Positions 7,883 to 16,126 are shown, counted from the stretch's first letter. The stretch is 64,000 bases of DNA from CAZRRV01 sp045660865 (GCA_045660865.1 JAZREP010000019.1:62001-126000); one strand, 5' to 3'. Notes: generated from the letters alone by a model not told the origin. Made by a program: numbers and translations.

Positions 7883-9235
7883 ATGGAATTTAAATCAGCT
7901 TATTTACAAGGTGTTTACGACACCGTTGTAAAAAGAAACCCCGGTGAAAATGAATTTCACCAGGCAGTAAAAGAAGTTTTACAATCTATCGAGCCGGTTT
8001 TGGAAAAACGTCCTGAGTATGTTGAAAACGGCGTTATTGACCGCATTGTTGAGCCCGAAAGAATCATCAAGTTCCGTGTTCCGTGGGTAGATGATAACGG
8101 CAAGGTTCAGGTTAACCGCGGCTTCCGTGTTCAGTTTAACAGCGCTATCGGTCCTTACAAGGGCGGTTTGCGTTTCCATCCTTCAGTTTATGAAGGCATC
8201 ATCAAGTTCCTCGGCTTCGAACAAACCTTTAAAAACTCTCTTACCGGTCTTCCTATGGGTGGCGGTAAAGGTGGTAGTGACTTTGACCCGAAGGGCAAGT
8301 CCGATTTAGAGGTTATGCGTTTCTGCCAGAGCTTTATGACCGAGCTTGCAAAATACATCGGTCCTGATACCGACGTTCCCGCAGGTGACATCGGCGTAGG
8401 CGCTCGTGAGGTTGGCTATCTGTTCGGTCAGTACAAGAGACTGCAAAACGAGTTTACCGGCGTTCTTACCGGTAAGGGCCGTTCTTTCGGCGGTTCTCTC
8501 ATTCGTCCTGAGGCTACCGGCTTCGGCGCAGTTTACTACACCGTAGAAATGCTCAAAACCTTTGGCGAAGACATTAAGGGCAAAACCTTTGCTGTTTCCG
8601 GCTTCGGTAACGTTGCTTGGGGTACCGTTCAAAAGGTTAACGAGTTAGGCGGTAAGGTTGTTACTATCTCCGGTCCTGACGGTTATGTATATGATAAAGA
8701 CGGTATCAGCACCAAAGAAAAGGTTGATTTCTTACTTGAAATGCGTGCTTCCTGCCGTGATAAGGTTCAAGATTATGCTGATAAGTTCGGCGTTCCCTTC
8801 TTTGCGGGCAAACGTCCTTGGGAGCAAAAGGTTGACGTTATTATGCCTTGCGCTACTCAAAACGAGGTTGGCATTGAGGACGCTAAGAATATCGTTGCTA
8901 ACGGCGTTAAATACTATGTTGAGGTTGCTAACATGCCTACCACTGAGGAAGCTTTCCTTTATTTGAAAGCTAACGGCGTAGTTATTGCTCCTTCAAAGGC
9001 AGTTAACGCTGGCGGTGTTGCTGTTTCCGGTTTGGAAATGAGCCAGAACTCCATGCGTTACAGCTGGTCTGCCGCGGAAGTTGACGCTAAGCTCAAAGAT
9101 ATTATGAAGGGCATCTATGAAGAGTCCTACAAGGCTGCTAAGGAATACGGTATGGAGGGTGACCTCGTTGCAGGCGCTAACATTTCCGGTTTCTTAAAGG
9201 TTGCCGATGCTATGATGGCACAAGGAATTGTATAA
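7883..9235 (+). CDS. gdhA: NADP-specific glutamate dehydrogenase
   Basis: The 450-residue product is a hexameric (small, subfamily I) glutamate dehydrogenase that reversibly aminates 2-oxoglutarate with ammonia and NADPH. The substrate site PMGGGKGGSDFDPKGKSD with the catalytic lysine, the segment PAGDIGVGAREVGYL and the nucleotide-binding GFGNVAWG are all present. I chose ATG at 7883, preceded by TTAGGGG, because the family N-terminus normally starts about here; the longer open frame upstream is only an extension into the promoter region. Codon use is strongly biased (GGT, GTT, TTC, CGT), suggesting high expression. It is monocistronic, with a strong terminator behind it, and points against replication. 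Confidence 0.96.
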   Translation: MEFKSAYLQGVYDTVVKRNPGENEFHQAVKEVLQSIEPVLEKRPEYVENGVIDRIVEPERIIKFRVPWVDDNGKVQVNRGFRVQFNSAIGPYKGGLRFHPSVYEGIIKFLGFEQTFKNSLTGLPMGGGKGGSDFDPKGKSDLEVMRFCQSFMTELAKYIGPDTDVPAGDIGVGAREVGYLFGQYKRLQNEFTGVLTGKGRSFGGSLIRPEATGFGAVYYTVEMLKTFGEDIKGKTFAVSGFGNVAWGTVQKVNELGGKVVTISGPDGYVYDKDGISTKEKVDFLLEMRASCRDKVQDYADKFGVPFFAGKRPWEQKVDVIMPCATQNEVGIEDAKNIVANGVKYYVEVANMPTTEEAFLYLKANGVVIAPSKAVNAGGVAVSGLEMSQNSMRYSWSAAEVDAKLKDIMKGIYEESYKAAKEYGMEGDLVAGANISGFLKVADAMMAQGIV

Positions 9236-9252
9236 AACAATTTTACTTAACA

Positions 9253-9289
9253 AAACAACGCACTCTTATGAGTGCGTTGTTTTTATTTT
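9253..9289 (+). terminator. Intrinsic terminator of gdhA
   Basis: The arms ACAACGCACTC and GAGTGCGTTGT pair perfectly around TTAT and are followed by a T run. Confidence 0.88.
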
Positions 9290-9294
9290 GCAAA

Positions 9295-9330
9295 TAAAAA
9301 AAGACTTAAAGCATAAGCTTTAAGTCTTTT
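9295..9330 (-). terminator. Intrinsic terminator of the tRNA pair
   Basis: On the minus strand, immediately behind tRNA-Glu, the arms AGACTTAAAGC and GCTTTAAGTCT enclose TTAT and are followed by seven T residues. Confidence 0.85.
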
Positions 9331-9405
9331 TGGTGACCCGGACGGGAATCGAACCCGTGTTACCGCCGTGAAAGGGCGGTGTCTTAACCGCTTGACCACC
9401 GGGCC
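9331..9405 (-). tRNA. tRNA-Glu (anticodon TTC)
   Basis: The minus strand folds as a 72-base cloverleaf plus an encoded CCA. The acceptor stem is GGCCCGG/CCGGGTC, the anticodon stem CCGCC/GGCGG encloses the loop CTTTCAC (anticodon TTC), and the T arm is ACGGG-TTCGATT-CCCGT. It is cotranscribed downstream of tRNA-Met, five bases apart, from one promoter. Confidence 0.96.
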
Positions 9406-9410
9406 AAAAA

Positions 9411-9487
9411 TGGTAGCGGTAGTGGGACTTGAACCTACGACACTTCGGGTATGAACCGAATGCTCTAGCCAACTGAGCTATACCGCC
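9411..9487 (-). tRNA. tRNA-Met (anticodon CAT), elongator type
   Basis: The minus strand gives a 74-base cloverleaf plus an encoded CCA. The anticodon loop is TTCATAC (anticodon CAT) on a TTCGG/CCGAA stem. The 1-72 position is a G-U pair rather than the C-A mismatch expected in initiators, and the anticodon stem lacks the three G-C pairs of initiators, so this is the elongator type. A tRNA-Ile with lysidine is less likely because the body closely matches known Firmicute elongator tRNA-Met. Confidence 0.93.
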
Positions 9488-9493
9488 ATTTTT

Positions 9494-9535
9494 GTGGGAC
9501 TAAGATATTATACCTAATTGTCCCACGTTTGTCAA
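9494..9535 (-). promoter_or_regulatory. Consensus promoter of the tRNA pair with flanking inverted repeat
   Basis: On the minus strand TTGACA (9535-9530) and TATAAT (9512-9507) are separated by exactly 17 bases, a perfect sigma-A promoter as expected for stable RNA. A 7-bp inverted repeat GTGGGAC/GTCCCAC (9494-9500 and 9520-9526) brackets the -10 box. Confidence 0.85.
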
Positions 9536-9564
9536 GCATTTATTTTAACGCTTTTAGCAATTTT

Positions 9565-10068
9565 TTATTCTACTACTGCGCTGTACTGAATAGAGGCTAC
9601 GGCGCCGTCTTTTACGGTGATTGTAAGCATTGTATTGCCGTCGTCATAAATATATGCTGCCGACTCGCCCTGCTTTTTACCGTATAAGGTTTCTATTTTC
9701 TCTTCGCTGTCACCAACCGACAAGCCTTCGGGTGTTGAAGCGGCATCACTTGATAGCCAAACACAAGAAATATACTCAACATTATCTACTGTGTAGGTTT
9801 CAAGCTCGTATCCGTAATTATCATAATAATAAACGGTGTCCTCGCCCTGATGCGCACAACTGGGGATTTTCTTGGTTTCGGTTTCGCCCAGAGTTTTAAT
9901 AATGTCTGCCGCTTTATCGTTCATAGCGAACTTTATGCCTTGGCTCTCAAAATAATATTTGTTCTCGTTATTACCTTGCGGGTTGGCCCCAGTCTCTTTA
10001 CCTCCGCCGCAACCAACGAGCGCAACTACCATAAGTACTGCTAGTAATAAGGTGAATATTCTTTTCAT
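9565..10068 (-). CDS. Predicted lipoprotein of unknown function
   Basis: The 167-residue product begins with a lipoprotein signal peptide (KRIFTLLLAVLMVVALVGC) whose lipobox cysteine is about residue 20, followed by a Gly/Asn-rich linker and a small domain. That domain repeats the layout of many clostridial lipoproteins: a segment modelling G-x-K-F with alternating beta strands, Y-Y-Y-D-N-Y, then LSVGDSEEKIETLYGK. The ATG at 10068 has AAGGAG upstream and overlaps the stop of the SGNH gene as ATGA, so it is translationally coupled to the Dlt-like cluster and may be an accessory surface protein of it. Its precise role cannot be inferred. Confidence 0.72.
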   Translation of the reverse strand: MKRIFTLLLAVLMVVALVGCGGGKETGANPQGNNENKYYFESQGIKFAMNDKAADIIKTLGETETKKIPSCAHQGEDTVYYYDNYGYELETYTVDNVEYISCVWLSSDAASTPEGLSVGDSEEKIETLYGKKQGESAAYIYDDGNTMLTITVKDGAVASIQYSAVVE

Positions 10069-11105
10069 TTTTGAATCTCCTTTGTTTGCTTTTCTTTTTC
10101 GGCGTAATAATATTTTATTCTCTCTTGCCATGCTTTATCCACTGCCTTTTCGCTTCGGCGGTCGGGCAACTCATATTCCGATACAAAAATTTCACCCAAA
10201 TAGTCCGACATTTTTTCAGCACCGGCTAAATTAAGGTGCAAACCTTCGTCATAAGTATCGGTCTGCATATCTATACCGATTTCTTCCATTTTTGCCAAAG
10301 CATTGATGTATTTAAGGTTGTGTTTATTCGCGTAATCAACAATTTGCTTGTCCCACTCATCATACCAGGTGGGGTAAATTGAAGGCGCCTTGAAAAGCAC
10401 GAATTCGGTGCCGTTTTCTTCACACAATTCTCGCATTTTGTCAAGATATTCCCAGCAGTTTTCCGAAAAGGAATAATCAGCCAAGGGGCGAACAGTCGGC
10501 TCGCGCTTTACGGGGTTAACGTCGACCCTCATATAGTATCCGTTGTGGGAAATTTGGCGCTTGTTGAAATAATAAGTGAAATCTGCCTTTTCAAGCTCTT
10601 TCCAACGGGTGTGGTAACGCAGAATCGGGAAAACGTAGGACAAAAATGCGTCCTTTTCCCTTTCCTCATCGGTCATAGAGGCGTTTATTGACTTAATCTT
10701 TGAAGTCGACCAGCGCATACTGTCTAAGGTCATTCGGTTGTAGGCCTCATTCTGCGGCTTATCATACATCATTGACAGAACGTTAAACACCATAACCTTT
10801 GGTGTTTCGTAGCGGAAGGTTTCTTCCATTAAATAATAGGACTGCCAAATAAGTTGCTGTGCGCTGCCACGGATATAAGAGGTTATTCCATACTGCTCAT
10901 ACAAACGAATAGGAGAAATATTTTCATAAACCTCACAGTCACCTATGAATATAACGTCATTGTCCTTTGCGTTATCGTAATATTCACCAATCAACGCACC
11001 CTCGACAACCTTGGACATATATTTAGGCACCAACAGGTTTTGCAATGCGGCAAGCAGTGCGATAACAACTAAAAGTGATATTACGGGTAATATTTTCTTT
11101 TTCAA
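10065..11105 (-). CDS. DltD-like SGNH-fold membrane-anchored protein
   Basis: The 346-residue product has an N-terminal signal anchor (about residues 5-24) and an extracytoplasmic domain with SGNH-hydrolase-like landmarks: IFIGDCEVYENI at about 53-62 in the place of the GDS block and a C-terminal DEGLHLNLAGAEKM containing the D-x-x-H pair. The nucleophile position carries Cys57 rather than Ser. Proteins of this kind follow MBOAT acyltransferases in dlt, alginate and related acylation operons and act on the outer face of the membrane. I chose the TTG at 11105, which has AGGAGG six bases upstream, over longer frames that would overlap the MBOAT gene. Transfer of an acyl or aminoacyl group to a surface polymer is the family-based inference. 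Confidence 0.75.
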   Translation of the reverse strand: MKKKILPVISLLVVIALLAALQNLLVPKYMSKVVEGALIGEYYDNAKDNDVIFIGDCEVYENISPIRLYEQYGITSYIRGSAQQLIWQSYYLMEETFRYETPKVMVFNVLSMMYDKPQNEAYNRMTLDSMRWSTSKIKSINASMTDEEREKDAFLSYVFPILRYHTRWKELEKADFTYYFNKRQISHNGYYMRVDVNPVKREPTVRPLADYSFSENCWEYLDKMRELCEENGTEFVLFKAPSIYPTWYDEWDKQIVDYANKHNLKYINALAKMEEIGIDMQTDTYDEGLHLNLAGAEKMSDYLGEIFVSEYELPDRRSEKAVDKAWQERIKYYYAEKEKQTKEIQK

Positions 11106-11115
11106 GAGCTGCCTC

Positions 11116-12690
11116 CTAAAATTGATTGTAGATAAACTGGCTTGCGTTGTACTCCATTCCGTAAGCGCCAAATAAAATGACCGCCAGGAATAAAAGTGTA
11201 AACAACGCATAACGAAGCAAAGCGGGCTTTTGGGCTAACTTTTTGCGAACACTGCCCTTTCTGCCAACCATACTGACTGTAAAAATTACACCTGTACCAA
11301 CTGCCAGAATAATATAGTCGGTTACACTAAGCCCGATTTTAAGTAACGAGCCATTCCACAGTGCACTTACGTTCCATTTATAAAAAACTGTAGCATATTG
11401 CTTGAAATAAAGGCCGACGTCTGTGTACCAGTCGAGCATACGAATCACACTCATCAGCATAAATGTGCGGATAACCTCAAACGCACGATAGGCTGTGGTG
11501 TGTTTAATATGAAAACGGTTGTGGAATTTAGCGTACAGCGGCTCTAACTCTTGGGAAGCAACTATAACAAAGCAGTTGGCAAGTCCCCAAACTGCAAAGT
11601 GCAACTGAAAGCCGTGCCAAACACCTGTAATCAACCAGGTAATAAGCGAACTGATATAAACCGGCACCCTTTTACCGAAGCCGTCACCCAATTTTTTACG
11701 TGACGCCTTTGAGAGTTTAAGCATCGGTGTACATACCGAAAGCGGATAAAAAACATAATCCTTAAACCAGGTACCAAGAGTAATGTGCCAACGGCGCCAA
11801 TATTCCGCCGTGTTTTTTGAAAAGAAGGGTCTAATAAAGTTCTCGGTTACCTTTACTCCGAACAGTTGGCTAATACCAATGGTAATATCTATGCCGCCGG
11901 TAAAGTCACCGTAGATTTGCAGCGAATAGAAAACCGCCACAAGCAACATATATATTCCGTTGTATTCCTCGGGCGCACCGACAAGAGTTTGTACCGCAGG
12001 CAAAATGCGGTCAGCAATTACTAACTTTTTAAAGTAGCCCCACAAAATGCGTTGCAAGCCAAAGCTGATTTGCTTTGTATCAAAATCATGGGTTGCAAAA
12101 AGCGTAGCGCTCAAATCATTGAAACGGCTAATAGGTCCTTGCACCAGTTGAGGAAAATAAGCAACAAACAAAGCAAGCTTAAAGGGGTTTTTCTCCGCCT
12201 TTGCTGTGCCTCTGTAAACATCTATTACATAACCTGTGGATTGGAAAACGTAAAAAGAAATGCCCATCGGCAGCATAAAGGTCATAAAGGAAAAACCGCC
12301 TGCAGAAAAGACAGTTTTAAAAGGCTCAACAATCAAAGCCTTGCAAAACGCTAGACAAGCGAAGTTTAAAACCAAACAAACTGTAAGCAGAGCAAAATTA
12401 CCTTTCTTTGTTTTTTGTTTAATTTCCTTTTTCGTTTCACGAGTTAAGGTTTCTTTATTTTCGGCTATAAAGGTAGCTGTTTTTTGCTGTCTTTTATTGA
12501 TTGCGGTTGTTGTTATGTAAACCGTTGCAATCGTAAACAGCATAAACACAAAATACTCTACGCCTGAAAAAGCATAAAACGCCAAGCTTGATGCTAACAG
12601 CACAACCCACTGCATCTTTTTAGGCAAAATATAGTACAGCGCAAAAACTGCCACCATAAAAACGATAAAATTATAAGAAGTAAAAAGCAT
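11116..12690 (-). CDS. MBOAT family membrane-bound O-acyltransferase (DltB/AlgI-like)
   Basis: This 524-residue multi-spanning membrane protein carries the MBOAT signature WRRWHITLGTWFKDYVFYPL and, further on, the conserved catalytic histidine region GVWHGFQLHFAVWG. DltB-type members move an activated acyl or aminoacyl group from a carrier protein across the membrane to an extracytoplasmic acceptor. The preceding carrier protein, the DltA-like ligase and the following SGNH protein complete the Dlt-type set. A charged loop (about residues 65-95) and a length above classic DltB (about 400) are closer to the AlgI/PatA branch. The ATG start has TTAGGAG upstream. The transported group is uncertain. 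Confidence 0.87.
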   Translation of the reverse strand: MLFTSYNFIVFMVAVFALYYILPKKMQWVVLLASSLAFYAFSGVEYFVFMLFTIATVYITTTAINKRQQKTATFIAENKETLTRETKKEIKQKTKKGNFALLTVCLVLNFACLAFCKALIVEPFKTVFSAGGFSFMTFMLPMGISFYVFQSTGYVIDVYRGTAKAEKNPFKLALFVAYFPQLVQGPISRFNDLSATLFATHDFDTKQISFGLQRILWGYFKKLVIADRILPAVQTLVGAPEEYNGIYMLLVAVFYSLQIYGDFTGGIDITIGISQLFGVKVTENFIRPFFSKNTAEYWRRWHITLGTWFKDYVFYPLSVCTPMLKLSKASRKKLGDGFGKRVPVYISSLITWLITGVWHGFQLHFAVWGLANCFVIVASQELEPLYAKFHNRFHIKHTTAYRAFEVIRTFMLMSVIRMLDWYTDVGLYFKQYATVFYKWNVSALWNGSLLKIGLSVTDYIILAVGTGVIFTVSMVGRKGSVRKKLAQKPALLRYALFTLLFLAVILFGAYGMEYNASQFIYNQF

Positions 12691-12710
12691 GAAGCGCTCC
12701 TAATTAAAAA

Positions 12711-12938
12711 TTATTCGTCCTGTAGTTTTTCAACAAGCTCCCAAAGAGCCTCGGCGGAGTTAAAATTCTCCGGAATGATTTCCTCTGCGGGAATTGCTAC
12801 GTCAAACTCTGAGTTAATCTCAGCAATGATTGTAACAATATCAAAGGAATCAAGTATCTTTCCGTCAATCAGTTGGTCCTCGGTTTCAAAATCAACCTCG
12901 GGGTGAAGTTCGCTTAAAATTTCAAGTAACTGTTCCAT
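12711..12938 (-). CDS. Acyl carrier protein-like (DltC-like) carrier
   Basis: The 75-residue product is a small acidic carrier protein with the phosphopantetheine attachment motif LDSFD (Ser31) between predicted helices I and II. DltC proteins receive the activated amino acid as a thioester from DltA and present it to DltB. Position between the DltA-like ligase (5 bases upstream) and the MBOAT gene fits that role. Fatty acid ACPs usually carry DSLD and sit with fab genes, which are absent here. AAAGGA precedes the ATG. Confidence 0.87.
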   Translation of the reverse strand: MEQLLEILSELHPEVDFETEDQLIDGKILDSFDIVTIIAEINSEFDVAIPAEEIIPENFNSAEALWELVEKLQDE

Positions 12939-12943
12939 TGTTT

Positions 12944-14464
12944 TTATCCTTTCTGTTTTTCCAAATATTTGTTTTTCAAAAATACTCGGTCAAGTTTTCC
13001 GTTGGGTGTTAAAGGCATTGCCTCTAACTTTTCCATAATGTTGGGTATCATATACCTCGGCAGTTTTTCTTTTAAATAAACTGCTAGCTCTGCCGTTGTA
13101 ATATCGCCAACATAATAAAGAACTATCTTTTTCTTTACATCATCAAAGATACAGCAGGCAGATTTTATTCCGTCAAGCATATTTACAACCACTTCAATCT
13201 CGCCAAGCTCAATTCTGTGACCCATATGCTTTATTTGGTAGTCCTTACGAGAGAGGAAAATAAGCTCGCCTCTCTCATTATATTTTGCCAAATCGCCCGT
13301 GCGGTAAATCAGCTCGGGGTAAGCCGTGTTAAGCGGGTTTTGCACAAAGACCTCTGCCGTTTTTTCGGGGTTATTAAAATAGCCCAGAGTAAGCGAGGTG
13401 CCTCGCACGCAGATTTCTCCGGTTTCGCCCTGCTTTGCACGTTCGTTTTTCTCGTTCAACAGTATAATTTCTGTGTTGCAGAAGGGTCCGCCAATGGGCA
13501 AAACCTCATCCTCAGAGAAATCACGCTCCACCTTAAAATAGCAGCACATACCTGTTGCTTCGGTAGGACCGTAAAGGTTTGTAAATTTAGCGTTGGGCAA
13601 CACACTTTTCCAGATATTAAACTGCTTTATGGGGAAAACCTCACTGCCGAAAGCAACGGTGTGCAAATATTCGGGCACTATTTTGTCAAAGGTCTTAAAG
13701 GCCGAAATCATAGTGAGCGCCGAAACAACCCAACAAACAGTATTGATTTTATATTCGTTCAAAAATTCCACCAGTTTTATGGGGAACATAAAAAGGCTTT
13801 TCGGGATAATATAGGTCGTTGCGCCAAATTTAAGGGTTGGATAAAGCTCTTTTAAACAGGCGTCAAAATATAACGGTGTCTGGTTGCCGAAAACCGTGTT
13901 TTCATTGAACTCTAAAACGTCTGATAAGCGCTCAATGTAATCAAGCACCGAGCGGTGACAAGCCACAACGCCCTTGGGAACACCTGTTGAGCCCGAAGTA
14001 AAGACAATATAAATCGGGTCGGTGTCTATCTGCCTTGCACGAATTGAATTTAGAGCAAACTCATCAATTTCGCTTTGGCTGATTTCATCGTACAAATAAA
14101 GCTTTCCACCGAACTGCAGTTTTTCTACTGCGGCGGCGGTAGTTGCATCACAAATCATTGCCTTGGGCTGTAATGTTTGCAAAATCAGTTCAATTCTGTG
14201 CCTGGGCATCTCATCATCAAGCGGTACATAATAGTTTCCGCCATAGATAGTACCGAAGAACGAAATAATAGTATCGGGATGCTTTTTCATATACACAACA
14301 ATCGGCTGATTGTAAAAACCATCCCTTGATAGCTGTGAGCCAATCGCTCTGGCGTTATCATAAACCTGTTTAAAGGTGCGCTCGCAATTCTCGTTTGCAA
14401 AGGCTACCTTGTCAGGCAAGCGGCAGACAGTTTTTTCTAAGTATTGTAAAACATTGGTTTTCAT
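12944..14464 (-). CDS. DltA-like amino acid adenylating ligase
   Basis: This 506-residue ANL-superfamily enzyme has the full set of adenylation motifs: phosphate loop TSGSTGVPK (156-164), YGPTEAT (298-304), YRTGDLAKY and the C-terminal catalytic lysine region PNGKLDR. Asp201 in YFDACLKELYP corresponds to the aspartate that fixes the alpha-amino group in DltA and NRPS A domains, so the substrate should be an amino acid. In DltA the equivalent of FGSE (272-275) is F-C-G-E, and its cysteine is known to favour D-Ala; here it is Gly273. Combined with the neighbouring racemase, the amino acid may not be D-Ala. It likely loads the carrier protein encoded directly downstream. The ATG has GGTGAG upstream. 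Confidence 0.85.
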   Translation of the reverse strand: MKTNVLQYLEKTVCRLPDKVAFANENCERTFKQVYDNARAIGSQLSRDGFYNQPIVVYMKKHPDTIISFFGTIYGGNYYVPLDDEMPRHRIELILQTLQPKAMICDATTAAAVEKLQFGGKLYLYDEISQSEIDEFALNSIRARQIDTDPIYIVFTSGSTGVPKGVVACHRSVLDYIERLSDVLEFNENTVFGNQTPLYFDACLKELYPTLKFGATTYIIPKSLFMFPIKLVEFLNEYKINTVCWVVSALTMISAFKTFDKIVPEYLHTVAFGSEVFPIKQFNIWKSVLPNAKFTNLYGPTEATGMCCYFKVERDFSEDEVLPIGGPFCNTEIILLNEKNERAKQGETGEICVRGTSLTLGYFNNPEKTAEVFVQNPLNTAYPELIYRTGDLAKYNERGELIFLSRKDYQIKHMGHRIELGEIEVVVNMLDGIKSACCIFDDVKKKIVLYYVGDITTAELAVYLKEKLPRYMIPNIMEKLEAMPLTPNGKLDRVFLKNKYLEKQKG

Positions 14465-14482
14465 TGATTCTCACCGTTAACA

Positions 14483-15211
14483 TTATTTTGTTATTAAACA
14501 TTGGTAATCTTCTTTTAATGCCTTGCCCATACGCAAAATTGATGCACGGGCAAGCACCTCCATCGCATCGATATAACCCTTACCAATCGGGTAATCACGC
14601 TTTATTAAGGACAGCTCGGTACAGCCGAGTACAACCGCCTTTGCGCCCTTTGCTTTTAGGTCGCTTCCTACTGCGTGGAACTTTTCAATGTCGACCTTGC
14701 AGTTTGCTTTGACGTTATCGTAAATCAGTTCCATAACGGCTTGTTGTTGCTCAGCGTCGGGTAAAATTGCTTCAATTCCACGGGACTCAAAATACCTTTG
14801 GAAAAGTCGGCTTTTTACTGTGCCGTCGGTAGCCATTATGCCAACCTTGGTTACGCCGTTTTGTTTTAAATGCTCGGCTGTTTCCTCAACGATATTGATA
14901 ATCGGCAAAGGTATTTCCCCTGTCAGCTCATCGTGAAACGAATGCGCCGTAATGCAGGGTATTGCAACTGCCGATGCACCTTGTGCAGACAACGCTTTAC
15001 CTATTTCTATCATTCTTGGCAAGGGGCTGTCCTCACTTTCACCTAATATATAACTTGTCCTGTCGGGGATTGAGGGGCAATTATAGACTATCATATCTAT
15101 ATGCTGTTGGTCACAGTCGGCTTGGGTCATTTTGATTATCAACTCCATAAAATACGAAGTGGCAATCGGCCCTAAGCCCCCTATTACACCCAAAATTTCT
15201 TGTTTTTTCAT
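14483..15211 (-). CDS. Aspartate/glutamate racemase family protein
   Basis: The 242-residue product belongs to the cofactor-independent Asp/Glu/hydantoin racemase superfamily, which inverts the alpha carbon with two cysteines. Both are present: Cys86 in IPCITAH and Cys197 in VLGCTELS; the N-terminal GVIGGLGP loop is also typical. The asparagine that normally follows the first cysteine (PCNTAH) is Ile87, which may alter activity or specificity. The gene lies 19 bases upstream of the DltA-like ligase and four bases after the transglutaminase stop, so it is in the same transcript and probably supplies a D-amino acid to that pathway. Aspartate, glutamate and broad-specificity racemases cannot be separated by eye. 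Confidence 0.83.
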   Translation of the reverse strand: MKKQEILGVIGGLGPIATSYFMELIIKMTQADCDQQHIDMIVYNCPSIPDRTSYILGESEDSPLPRMIEIGKALSAQGASAVAIPCITAHSFHDELTGEIPLPIINIVEETAEHLKQNGVTKVGIMATDGTVKSRLFQRYFESRGIEAILPDAEQQQAVMELIYDNVKANCKVDIEKFHAVGSDLKAKGAKAVVLGCTELSLIKRDYPIGKGYIDAMEVLARASILRMGKALKEDYQCLITK

Positions 15212-15214
15212 TTT

Positions 15215-16126
15215 CTACTCCTTTGGAGTTGCCGGATATAGACTTGTATCAAAATTATGTGAATCGTCGTGGGCTTTAGAATAGTTGAGGATAAACTCAT
15301 CTGTTACCATGCAAAAATCGTCGCCTGTTCCCTTTCTCGGCGTTGTGTCAAGGTGATACCAGTTGGTTCCGTCAAGTGTCACCAAACTCCAATAATGGTT
15401 AGAGGCAGTCGGTTTAAGTTTCACCTTTATAACATCCTTGTTTTCAATTCCAAGGCGGTTTAGCATCGCTTTAGTAGCCGCAAAATAACCAAAGCAGTCA
15501 CTCTGGCGGTTTACAAAGGTTTTATAGGCGGTTTGCACCCAGTCGGTCTTGTCCGAATGGTTTATATAGCCTATATTTCCCCTTGCCCAATTGTAAATAG
15601 CCTTTACTTGCTGCTCGGCGGTCATACCGTCGGTTATAATTTTGGCTATTACCTTGTCGGCCTGGGCGTACATTTCCTCTTCGGTAACATAGTCCTTCGG
15701 TTTTTCTTTTACAGTCAAAGTAACAGTTCTGGTAGTTTCATTGCCCGCTTTGTCGGTAGCAATAAGCGTATAGGTATAGCTTCCCTCAACTCGCAAATTT
15801 ACTTTGCTGCTGTCAACTGTTAATGCCGGTGCGGTGTCTGTGTCATCGGTCACAACAACATCCTTTTTATAGGAAACCGCATCGCCTATATAAACTAATC
15901 GACTATCCTCGCACTCAATTGTGGGCGGTGTTGTATCGGCAGGTAGGCTGGGCTCACTGCTCCCAATCATTTGATAAGAGCCGCTGTCATTACTATCTAT
16001 AATTGCACCTATGCCTTTGGCAATTAAAACTACCGCCAAAACGATTATTGCCAGTAAAATTGCAACCAAAGAAAAAAACTGAAAAGGCTTTACTATTTTA
16101 ATTTTTCGTCTTTTACGTGATGCCAA
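15215..16126 (-). CDS. Membrane-anchored Ig-like/transglutaminase-like domain protein
   Basis: The 303-residue product has a basic N-terminus, a membrane anchor (about 17-38), a bacterial Ig-like repeat starting at DTTPPTIECED (about 64-140, ending TVTLTVKEK) and a transglutaminase-like core (about 170-303). The catalytic triad is complete: Cys211 in QSDCFGYFAATK, His244 in NHYWSL and Asp260 in YHLDTTP. Secreted proteins of this layout act as peptidases, amidases or cross-linkers on the cell surface. The start is TTG with GGAGG nine bases upstream. It lies 19 bases after serS and directly before the racemase, in the same run as the Dlt-like genes, so a cell-envelope role is likely. Confidence 0.82.
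   Translation of the reverse strand: MASRKRRKIKIVKPFQFFSLVAILLAIIVLAVVLIAKGIGAIIDSNDSGSYQMIGSSEPSLPADTTPPTIECEDSRLVYIGDAVSYKKDVVVTDDTDTAPALTVDSSKVNLRVEGSYTYTLIATDKAGNETTRTVTLTVKEKPKDYVTEEEMYAQADKVIAKIITDGMTAEQQVKAIYNWARGNIGYINHSDKTDWVQTAYKTFVNRQSDCFGYFAATKAMLNRLGIENKDVIKVKLKPTASNHYWSLVTLDGTNWYHLDTTPRKGTGDDFCMVTDEFILNYSKAHDDSHNFDTSLYPATPKE

Noticed and set aside
9411..9487. tRNA with CAT anticodon as initiator or tRNA-Ile2
   Set aside because: It lacks the 1-72 mismatch and GGG/CCC anticodon stem of initiators, and its body matches elongator tRNA-Met.
13217..13855. A 212-codon open frame antisense to the DltA-like ligase
   Set aside because: It is opposite a clearly conserved adenylation enzyme, has a low-complexity mixed composition with no recognisable motif and no ribosome site.
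12944..14464. Part of a nonribosomal peptide synthetase
   Set aside because: It is a free-standing adenylation enzyme with a separate carrier and MBOAT gene and no condensation or thioesterase domain, which fits a Dlt-type pathway.
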